From Triparma columacea (taxonomy: Eukaryota > Sar > Bolidophyceae > Parmales > Triparmaceae), in assembly GCA_030267965.1 (NCBI GenBank), contig BRYA01000387.1:4137-14838 (forward strand): a stretch of DNA of 10,702 nt. Reading direction: 5' to 3'. This document shows, one piece after another, positions 1 to 7,484 of the stretch. Positions within the stretch are counted from its first letter, which is position 1, and each line of letters begins with the position of its first letter. Under the pieces are notes generated by a model, which saw only the letters and a program-made list of their open reading frames with translations, had not been told where the DNA came from and did no database searches. The position numbers and the translations under genes were made by a program.

Positions 1-30
1 ACACTAACAAGACCCCCCCCCCCCCGGCAG
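1..30 (+). other. 3' end of an intron (left-edge LRR gene)
   Basis: The window opens inside an intron of the LRR gene. A branch-point-like CTAAC lies at 4-8, followed by a run of 13 C (13-25) and a CAG acceptor ending at 30. The downstream frame opens straight away as LRR sequence, and the first ATG (36) sits inside an LRR with no promoter-like DNA before it, so 31 is better read as an internal exon start than 36 as the gene start. Confidence 0.7.
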
Positions 31-2519
31 TCGAAATGCTCAGCGATTTTCTCTCCAACAACAGCACGCTCTCTCACGTTGATCTGTCCTTCGTAAACTT
101 CTCCCCTAAGTCCCTCCTAACTTTAGCCACATGCAACTCCCGTCGGAAGAGCGGGGGACTTACACCAGTACAAAGCTGGTGCCTTAATGGGAACGACTGC
201 AGCAGGAATCTTGTTGATTTCGGGGGATCGCTGGAACCGGGGGTGGAGTATTCTCTAGGTCTGAGCGCGGTGACTATCACCACGAAGGAGATCAGGGAAT
301 TCCTGGAGGGACTTAAAGAGGTGAGGAAAAAAACAACGCTATACCGCATACCTTTACGCCGACTCACCTCGCTCATCGAACCGCTCACACACGCAGGGGG
401 TGGAGATAAAACAACTGAACATTAGCAATAACGGGTTTTCGGGTTGGTCGGGTGAGGGTCTGGAGGGCAAGAAAGTCAAGGAGCTCGAAGCCAACGGCGT
501 CCACTGCGTGGCCTTGGGCCTGGTAACGAAGATAATGATGGGGAGGTGGTCCTCCCTCTCCCTCCTCAAGCTCTCCCACAACTCCATAGACACGGCGACC
601 CTTAATACCCTACTCCCAAAGATCCTCCAGACGCCTCTCCACACCCTCAGTGTGAGCAGCAACCCAATAGGCGACGCCGGTTGCCAGCTAATAGCAGCCA
701 GCCTCTCCAGCCTCTCCAACCTCCAGCACATTGACGTATCCTTCTGCCAGATATCCTGCAAGGGAATCTCGACCCTCTCCCGGTCAGCCCTCGGGTGCGA
801 GACGCTCAAGAGCCTGGGGCTTGCGGGGAACAGCATAAGAGTCCAGGCGGCTATCAGCCTGTCGTTCATGCTGGCGCACCACCCGAGGGTTAGTAAACTC
901 GTGCTGGACAACTGCAGCCTTTGCAAGGTCGCGCAGTGCTACCTAGTGGCAGGCATCTCAAGCAACAGGTGGGTGCCGATGAAGCACCTAACGGGATTCA
1001 AGGTAGGACCACCACTCGCGGAGATCGGGCTGATCAGCGTTCACCAGCAAGGGTTCATGAATGAAGTATGCTTCAAGATCCAGAGAGACAACATGCTGAA
1101 CGAGATCCTGCAGGCGACGGGGGAGGAACCAAAGAGCGGGGTCTACGGGAGGATGATGAGGTACATGACTAGGATACCTTTCGACGACGACGAGCTTATG
1201 GAGCTTAGGAAGTTCTTCTACGACGAACCGGTTATAGGGTGGGCGGGGGAGGAGGACAACAACATCGAGAAGGCACTCGAGAAGTACTTGAAGAACCAGA
1301 AACTTAACACGCTCTGGGACGGGCAGACGCCGGGCGCGGCGGGGAGCAGGGAGCCGAAAAATAGAGTCGTAGGGCTAGACATCGGGCTGCCAGAGCCGCC
1401 GGATTGTGAGAGCAATATTGGGAGCCCTTTTGGGATGATGAGGAAGTATGATTGTTTTTCCCAAGGGCTAGACGAGGGAGGGGGAGGCGAGGATCTCAGA
1501 GGGGGGGGGAAAAGAAGGAAAAGGAGGACGGAGGGTAAGTTCTGGCTAGGAGAGTCAGATGAGGAGGAGGTTGAGGAGGTGCCAGCGACGGTGGTGGAGG
1601 GGGAGAGGGAGGAGGAGGAGAGGGGGTTAAAGAGGGAAGGGAGTGAGGAGACAAAACCGGTCTCGGCGGAGGCGCTTTACTCACCCACGACCAAGGCCTC
1701 CGTGGAGGACGATGGCGAGGCCGAGAGAAAGAGGAAGAAGGGCAGGACAAGGATCCGGCTGTTCCCAGAGATCAGGAGGAAGTTGGAGGAGGAGAGGACC
1801 AGTGCGAAGAATAGTGTCGAGAGCTCACAATTGAGCGAAAACGACAAGGATGCCGTCGCGCAGGCGTACGCGAACACTTGCTTGTTTAACCTGAGACAGG
1901 TGAGGAAGATGTATAGGAGGAGGAGTGAAAGAGTCGAGTAGGGGGACAATCAGGCTGATGATGGAGATCTCTCTTTCTCCCCCCCTCCCCGTCGTCGTTC
2001 TCACCCATCAACCCTCCCCCCCTATGTCAGCTCCGGTTCCACTGCATGTCGTCCAAGCTCGACGGTTGGAGACACTCTAAGAACGACCGAAAACTCCTGA
2101 TCGTCGACGACAGCCTCATCACCCGCAAGCTCCTTAAGAAGGCCTTCGAGAAGGCCAACTGCGTAGTCGACCTCGCAGAGAACGGTGACGTTGCGGTCGA
2201 CAAGATGAAGACGAGCCTCTACGACACCGTCTTCATGGACCTCGACATGCCGGTGCTAGACGGCATCCAGGCGACGAGGATACTGAGGAAGTGGGAGGAC
2301 GTTCACAGGAAGGGGGCGAGGCAGCCGATATGCGCGCTGACGTCGGCGGTCCTGGACGATGCGGAGAGGAGCAAGCTGATTGAACTTAGGGAGGCGGGAC
2401 TGGACGTATTTGAGAGCAAGCCGGTTAACGTGCCCAGGTTGATGAAGGTTATTGACGACGTCAGCGACATGTTCAGCGACTTGAGGATGACGACGGAGCA
2501 GGGGGCGGGGGCTGTGTGA
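31..2519 (+). CDS. LRR protein with C-terminal receiver domain (5'-partial, three exons)
   Basis: Proposed exons are 31-320, 397-1899 and 2031-2519. Intron 321-396 (76 nt) starts GTGAGG after CTTAAAGAG and ends CGCAG; both sides are phase 0 and the join completes an LRR (LEGLKE/GVEIKQLNISNNGFSG). Intron 1900-2030 (131 nt) starts CAG/GTGAGG, ends in a long pyrimidine tract plus TATGTCAG, and is also phase 0. About 759 residues are visible. Exon one and the first third of exon two carry ribonuclease-inhibitor-type LRRs (LKLSHNSI, LSVSSNPIGDAG, IDVSFCQIS, LGLAGNSI, LVLDNCSL). Next comes a less repetitive segment and then, from about 1440, a disordered acidic/basic linker with KRRKRR and RKRKKGR clusters that could be nuclear localisation signals. 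The last exon is a receiver domain. The LRRs suggest protein binding; no enzymatic domain is seen. If the second intron is not used, the LRR protein stops at 1941 (TAG). A GTAAGT at 1535-1540 is a possible cryptic donor, but splicing it to 2031 loses the receiver frame. Confidence 0.75.
2031..2519 (+). CDS. Response-regulator receiver domain (last exon of the LRR gene, or a separate gene from ATG 2046)
   Basis: This entry describes the receiver part of the preceding gene on its own, because the fusion is a prediction. Counting from the ATG at 2046 it is 157 residues. It has the acidic pair D21-D22 (LLIVDDS), the phospho-acceptor D65 in FMDLDMPVLDG, T99 in ALTSAV and K125 in ESKPV, so all catalytic receiver positions are present. 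After the domain only about 20 residues remain, with no DNA-binding or kinase output domain. Such domains take phosphate from a histidine kinase or phosphotransfer protein. Codons 2031-2045 (LRFHC) before the ATG are open and in phase with the exon ending at 1899, which favours fusion. As a separate gene it would have only 104 bp between the upstream stop and its ATG, most of that looking like a splice acceptor tract. The domain call is near certain; the gene boundary is not. Confidence 0.9.
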   Translation, partial: LRFHCMSSKLDGWRHSKNDRKLLIVDDSLITRKLLKKAFEKANCVVDLAENGDVAVDKMKTSLYDTVFMDLDMPVLDGIQATRILRKWEDVHRKGARQPICALTSAVLDDAERSKLIELREAGLDVFESKPVNVPRLMKVIDDVSDMFSDLRMTTEQGAGAV

Positions 2520-2703
2520 TTTGGATAAAAACATGTTACTTAAATTTGCATAGAACTACGAGGAACGGTTTGTTGATTGATTTGCCTTCTCAGTTGCCAA
2601 GGTGTGAGAGCAACCCAACAAACAAAAGGTTGCGTGGGAAAAAAGAACTCTTCCTCGGTCTCCCGATCAAAAGTTCCCTCCCCAGCCTTATCGAAACGCG
2701 CCC
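2520..2703. other. Convergent intergenic region (two 3' ends)
   Basis: Only 184 bp separate the TGA of the LRR-receiver gene from the TAG of the minus-strand phosphatase gene. The stretch is AT-richer than the flanking coding sequence and must hold both 3' ends. I see no AATAAA, no RNA gene and no repeat in it. Confidence 0.5.
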
Positions 2704-5316
2704 CTATCCCCCTCCTAGTGTGTTTTTAATGCTCTCCTTGACCTTCATCCCATCATCCAAGTCAATCGTCGTGCTGATGACAATACCCCCCTCCCCCCCC
2801 TCCCTCGTCCTAATCTCCACCGTCCTCTCCTTCCCGTCCACAATCATTTCCCCCCAGTTCGGTCCCTGTACAATCCCGCATCCGTTCTGTCCCGCCCTTT
2901 CCCTCATCCCCGTCCTGTCCTTAAGGTAGGGTGGGAACTCGCAGCTCTGGTGTGGGACGGCTGTCGTGTGGCTCATCCCGCTGGCCATATGCTGGTAGAC
3001 GCAGGCCCCAGAGGAGGGTCTACCTCCTGTTCCGTAGGCGTCCGCGTAGGCCTCGTTTTGTCCGGGGCATACTGTGGGGGAGGAGAAGGGGGGATAGCGG
3101 ATATCGAGTAAGATTGAGCATGGGTGTTAGGTGACTCTTACACAGAAAAATACAGTTTTGGCCTACTACAGCTTGTTGTTGTCATGTGTTTGTTCCTCAG
3201 TATGGTCGTTTGGCAGCCATTTGGTAGTTGCTGGCGTTATATCATTGCGCGTGTCTCCGAAATGCACGTCGCATATCATACTTTACTAGTACTTGTGGTA
3301 TATTTACATCCTTGGAACAAACAACATTCAACGTCTCAAACAACTTTGTGATACCTCTCCTTCTCTCTTTCCTTACCTTTCCTGATGTCCGAGAAGTGGT
3401 AGTCCCCCGTGACGACTATCGGGGACCTGCCTTCGTTCTCGTCGCCGCTCTCCATCAAAAGGTTAACGAGCCAGCGCTGCTCGGCGTTGTAGCAGTCCCA
3501 GTCGTCACCGCTGCAGGGACCACGACTGCCGGCCCAACCGGGGTTGGAGAATAGCACACTTCCACTTATCACTATCTTCAACTGGAGGGGATCGAAAGTA
3601 GTTGCGGGGTGGTGAAGCGTTAGGTTAGGCTGTCCTTCATTTCATTTTCATTTTCATCTCGATCTTCCAACTTGATTCATAGTAATCATCCCTAATAACT
3701 TCTCTCCCCCCCCCCCCTTCTCACCTCCGCCTTACTCTCCAAAAGAGTTCTCCTAAACCACTCTCTCTGTGTCTGTCCAAGCATTCCACAGAACCCATAT
3801 CCATAAACATCCTCATGGTCAACCTGATCCGTAAGTTTCCCCGTAACCTCATCAATCCTAACAGCCTTAGTCCCAAATTTCACGCTCCTATGGTCGCACG
3901 CATAATCATAAAGCTCATCTTCCTCCGCCCCAACCTCCCTACAATACCCAAAGTATATCCTCTCATCATGTTCACAGCAGTTCCCCTCCACGTAGTCTTT
4001 ACACCATCCCATTTTGCTCCCCTCCTTTTCAATTTCCTCCTCACACCAACTCTCCCTCAACCCGCACGGTAGTGGGTCTCTATTCCACCTTTCGTCTAAT
4101 ATCCATACCTCGACACCTTCAGCTAATTCGTACCATGTCTCTGCACCGTTGTGATGACCACGACGGGAGGAGGTTTGGGGGACACCGATGGCGTCTAGGT
4201 ACATCTCCTTGAAACGTACTCTGGGGGCGTTGTTGTTGGGGGGTAGAATACAGAAGGGTTGTGAAGGGTTTAGGGAGGGTGGGTGTTAGTTTAGTGTTGT
4301 TGCGTGTTTTGTGCGTGATGCGATGTGTGTGTGTGGGGGGGGTGGGGGGGTGGGGGTTAACCCTAACAGGGGGGGTAATCCTTACTCACCGTTCCTCCAT
4401 CCTTCTATTACCGTCGTTCCACCCGTAGTCATGGTCGTCATAAATCCCATATATCCCCTTCTCACATTCCTCCCCTCTCCCCCCCCCCCTAACTCCACCA
4501 CCCGGGGAAGTTGACTCGGGACCACAGAAGTAATCGACGAAGGTACGATAATCTTCAGAGTTTAGGAAACCATCCCATATTCTTTCTGCGTGTTCGGGTT
4601 CACCACTACCGCAGCTATGGTCTGGTATTTTAATGTAGTCCGAGTTATCACATTGGCATGTATCGAAGTGATCAAGCCATGAGGGTGATAATGGATCGCA
4701 GTCTGTTATAGGATCGTCTAAATACACCATATCACCAGACCATATCCAGGCGTCCGGCTGGGTGGTTTCCAAAATGGTGCGGAATATTGGGAGAGGCTCG
4801 AGGTAGTATGATGTACAGGAAGAGTAGGATAGAGTGTAATGGAGACTGGGTGAAATGAGGTTGGGGGAGGGGGGGGTTGTGGAGGGATTTGAGGGGGCTA
4901 TTAGTAACGTTATTAGGAAGGAAAGGAAGATTACTATGGAGAGTAATGTTAGGATGGCGGCCCTGTGTTTGTGGGTGAGAGGGGTGGGTTGGGTTGGGTT
5001 GGGGTTGTGGGATAAGTGTGTATGTAGTGTGTGTATGTGTGTGTGTGAGTATGTGCGTATGTGAGTCTCACCTTTGTCTAGTTGTTAGGCCGTATGGTTT
5101 AGGTGAAGATGATTCAGATGGTAATGACGTAGATGGTGTAGATGTGGGTGTAATATGAGGAGGATTCTGATGGACTTTCTCGGTGGTATTATTATTTAAG
5201 CTGTTTAATTCTATCTCCTCTACATTATTAACATCATTATCACCCTCATTCATTTTATCATCATCATTTAATGACGAATCTAATGCTGAATATTTATTAC
5301 GTGAAGATTTGGGCAT
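2704..5316 (-). CDS. PhoD-like metallophosphatase, type II membrane-anchored (five exons, complete)
   Basis: Exons in transcript order are 5316-5072, 4962-4390, 4220-3725, 3581-3377 and 3071-2704. Every intron has GT-AG ends (GTGAGA, GTGAGT, GTGAGA, GTAAGG donors; CAG acceptors), phases run 2, 2, 0, 1, and the total is 1887 nt, or 628 residues plus TAG. Residues 1-82 are polar and Asn/Asp/Ser/Thr-rich, ending in basic TTRQR. Residues 83-104 form one hydrophobic helix (AAILTLLSIVIFLSF...), so a type II anchor with the enzyme outside the cytosol is likely. The catalytic part shows SYSSCTS (127-133), PDAWIWSGDMVYLD (151-164), YDDHDYGWND (256-265), then ILDERWNRD (the family's DTRYxRD), VISGSVLFSNP, PIVVTGDYHFSD and MASGMSHT. 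These are the metal-ligand and active-site blocks of PhoD-type alkaline phosphatases/phosphodiesterases. Extra cysteines and a Gly-rich insert before YGIYDDHD fit a secreted domain. Likely role: release of phosphate from organic esters at the cell surface or in an endomembrane lumen; the substrate cannot be read from sequence. Confidence 0.9.
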
Positions 5317-5680
5317 TTGGATCCTCCCTATTTATTTGACCTCACTCTGGGACCTCGTCGAGCGGAAAATAAATGCGGAGTCAGGAATCAAGGAGAAAAA
5401 TTTGATCCTCAATTTCCTGCACTCTCAAACGATCCTGATACCAATTCAAAGAGAAGTCACGTTCGAAAAGTAATTATATAATCCATCCAACAAAACCCTA
5501 TCATTTCCACTGCCCCACACAGGCAAAACTAACCTCTGCTCTCTCGCCAACCTCGCCCACATCCCTCAAATGGATTCATTGGAGTAGGCGCCCCTACTAG
5601 ATACTCATCACCAGGAAGCAGCTCTACCTCATTTACTTCGACGTAGTCGATTTCCTCCTACACCCTCCTCTAATCTCACA
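5317..5680. other. Divergent intergenic region (shared promoter of phosphatase and mnmH-like genes)
   Basis: The two start codons are 364 bp apart and face away from each other, so this stretch must hold both promoters and both 5' leaders. It contains an AT palindrome near the centre (5473-5482). The half next to the plus-strand gene is pyrimidine-rich (cctcctacaccctcctct), as 5' leaders here tend to be. There is no convincing coding segment or RNA gene. Confidence 0.5.
5473..5482. promoter_or_regulatory. Palindromic TATA-like element in the divergent promoter
   Basis: ATTATATAAT is a perfect 10-bp palindrome, so it reads as a TATA-like box on both strands. It lies about 156 bp before the phosphatase ATG and 198 bp before the mnmH-like ATG. 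The call rests on motif and place only; no transcription start is known. Confidence 0.3.
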
Positions 5681-6916
5681 ATGATCCCTCGTCTTCTATC
5701 AACCCTGTCTCTCCTAAACATCTTAATCCGCCCCCTTCTAACCTCCGCCCTCTCCTCCCTAACCCCTACCATCCGTCCCGACACGTCTGACTACCGTACC
5801 CTGATTTTATCCTCTGCTCCATTACTTGACGTTCGTGCGCCTGTTGAATTCGAACAGGGCTCTATACCAGGCTCGATTAATATACCTATACTCACAGACG
5901 AAGAGAGACACCTTGTGGGGACGTGTTATAAGGAGAGCGGGCAAGATGCAGCCATAGCCATGGGTAATAATCTCGTCTACGGTTCAACCCGCTCCTCCCG
6001 TCTGTCTAGTTTTAATAAATTCTGTGCAGCCAACCCCACCTCTGGTTACCTATGTTGTTTCCGTGGAGGTCTACGTTCAACGACAGCTCAGAGTTGGATA
6101 GAGTGTTCAACCGGTCTCCGTTACCCTCTCGTAAAAGGTGGTTTCAAGGGTATTCGTCGTTTTCTTATAGACGAACTTGACAGATCACTAGCACCAGGTT
6201 CAGCGGAGCTTGTTGTTATAGGGGGGAGAACAGGGTCAGGTAAAACACTCGCCATTCAAGCGCTCGGTGGGATCGATTTAGAAGGTCTTGCAAGACACCG
6301 TGGTTCGAGCTTCGGGAGGATACCTGAGGACCCTGATCAGCCTAGTCAGGTTGCGTTTGAGAACGGTGTTTCGATTGCATTCTTAAGAGCTCTTGATTTA
6401 TACCCAACTCCTGGTGGTCGTGTTTACGTGGAGGACGAGGGGGGGAGGATTGGGAACCTTCAACTTCCGCTCACACTGCGTAACCGGATGGGAGCAGCGG
6501 ATGGCGTGGCTGTTATCGAGGAAGGTATGGAGAGCCGGTTAGACGTCCTCGTTGAGGACTACGTGGTTGAACTTGGAAAACGGTTCGAGGTGATAAAGGG
6601 GGAGGAGTTGGGTAAGGAGGAGCACGCGGCTTATCTAAGGGAGGGGCTGTTAAGGATCCAGAAGAAGCTGGGCGGGGCAAGGCACGCAGAGCTCGCGGGG
6701 ATTATGGAGAAGGCGCTCAAAGAGCAGCGAGCGACGGGTGACACAAGCTTGCACCGTGTGTGGCTAGCCGCTCTATTGACTGAGTACTATGACCCCATGT
6801 ATGACTACCAGATGGAACGGGGGGGGAGGGAGGTGCTGTTTAAGGGGGACAGGGAAGGGGTGATTGAGTGGGCAGCGAAGGCTGCCAAGGAGAGCATGGA
6901 GAGGAGGACTATGTAA
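5681..6916 (+). CDS. mnmH: tRNA 2-selenouridine synthase (MnmH/SelU/YbbB family), single exon
   Basis: The 411-residue protein has the full two-domain layout of MnmH. The family replaces sulfur by selenium at 2-thiouridine-34 of tRNAs for Lys, Glu and Gln, using selenophosphate, through an S-geranylated intermediate. The rhodanese domain (about 36-165) has LLDVRAPVEFEQGSIPG (48-64) and LVGTCYKESGQDAA (78-91); CCFRGGLRS (125-133) places the family's essential rhodanese cysteine at C126. The P-loop domain has GGRTGSGKT (181-189), HRGSSFGR (206-213), QPSQVAFENG (220-229), VEDEGGRIG (250-258), VEDYV (291-295) and EYYDPMYDYQ (368-377), all family signatures in order. It is longer than typical bacterial members (about 360-370 residues); most of the excess is residues 1-35, hydrophobic with Arg and no acid (MIPRLLSTLSLLNILIRPLL), which looks like an organelle-targeting or signal sequence. 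The TSALSS stretch resembles a signal-peptide cleavage region, so plastid targeting is possible; mitochondrion is the alternative. The start is the first ATG after a pyrimidine-rich leader. No intron is needed. Confidence 0.9.
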   Translation: MIPRLLSTLSLLNILIRPLLTSALSSLTPTIRPDTSDYRTLILSSAPLLDVRAPVEFEQGSIPGSINIPILTDEERHLVGTCYKESGQDAAIAMGNNLVYGSTRSSRLSSFNKFCAANPTSGYLCCFRGGLRSTTAQSWIECSTGLRYPLVKGGFKGIRRFLIDELDRSLAPGSAELVVIGGRTGSGKTLAIQALGGIDLEGLARHRGSSFGRIPEDPDQPSQVAFENGVSIAFLRALDLYPTPGGRVYVEDEGGRIGNLQLPLTLRNRMGAADGVAVIEEGMESRLDVLVEDYVVELGKRFEVIKGEELGKEEHAAYLREGLLRIQKKLGGARHAELAGIMEKALKEQRATGDTSLHRVWLAALLTEYYDPMYDYQMERGGREVLFKGDREGVIEWAAKAAKESMERRTM

Positions 6917-7484
6917 ATACAGAAGAAGATAGATTGAATGATGACAATATGAAGAAAGTGGGGGGGTAGAGAGTAAGAAGATAGTGGGAGAGAGCGCGTA
7001 AAGTTTGATTTTGTGGAGAAAGGAAAAACTGGCCGAAGCTGGTTTACCTTTTGGGAGATCTTGGAACGATGGGAAATAATGTTTGATAACCATGTTTCAA
7101 CAATAACCCTTAAATCAGTGATTAGGGAACTCCCAACTTTCACTCTAGGTATTGTGTCTGTCTCTTGATCACAACACCCATTTCACGTCCCCGTTTCAAA
7201 TCCCCCATCCCCCTTTTCAAATCCCCCATTCCTCATCCCCATTTTCATTTCCCTCCTAACCCCCATGGGTTAGGGCCCCTGTCCCTGCTCCTGCTCCCGT
7301 CCTTGCTGAGGGGGGGGAACACTTTCCGCGCCCCGGCACCCAAACCCCCTCTCATTCATTAATGATGGTGGCGAGGTAGTTGGGGAAGTAGAATGATCTG
7401 TCCCTGTCCCTGTCCCTATCCCTCCTGTCCCTGCCCTTGCCCCCCTTACTCCTCGTCCGATGTGTCCTCGTCCAATATGTCCGC
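6917..7484. other. Convergent intergenic region
   Basis: These 568 bp lie between the TAA of the mnmH-like gene and the TAG of the minus-strand DUF285 gene. The left part is purine-rich and looks like 3' UTR. From about 7170 it is pyrimidine-rich with small repeats: TTCAAATCCCCCAT occurs twice (7195-7208 and 7215-7228), CTAACCC/GGGTTAG flank a short spacer at 7256-7273, and a CTGTCC run follows near 7399. Open frames on either strand here are low-complexity Pro/His/Ser-rich or Gly/Thr-rich and match no family I know. No tRNA or other RNA gene is seen. Confidence 0.5.
7399..7437. repeat. Short imperfect (CTGTCC)n microsatellite
   Basis: The hexamer unit TGTCCC is repeated, with interruptions (TATCCC, TCCTG), over about 39 bp in the convergent intergenic DNA, just downstream (transcriptionally) of the DUF285 gene's stop. 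Confidence 0.6.

Noticed and set aside
354..926. 190-residue minus-strand open frame opposite the LRR exon
   Set aside because: It is antisense to clear LRR coding sequence, has no recognisable motif, and is explained by the composition of the LRR strand.
4352..4368. GGTTAACCCTAAC read as a telomere-like repeat
   Set aside because: Only about one and a half CCCTAA units are present and they lie inside an intron between coding exons.
5020..5069. GT/TG-rich microsatellite as an independent element
   Set aside because: It lies in the first phosphatase intron, just after the donor, and is ordinary simple-sequence DNA. The GTGAG-A-CTCAC palindrome at the donor leaves too small a loop to form a full hairpin.
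5495..5590. Walker A-like HTGKTN peptide in the leader of the mnmH-like gene
   Set aside because: The frame stops after about 30 codons, no other nucleotide-binding motif follows, and no splice pair joins it to a larger frame. Most likely chance; a protein search of this stretch against P-loop families would settle it.
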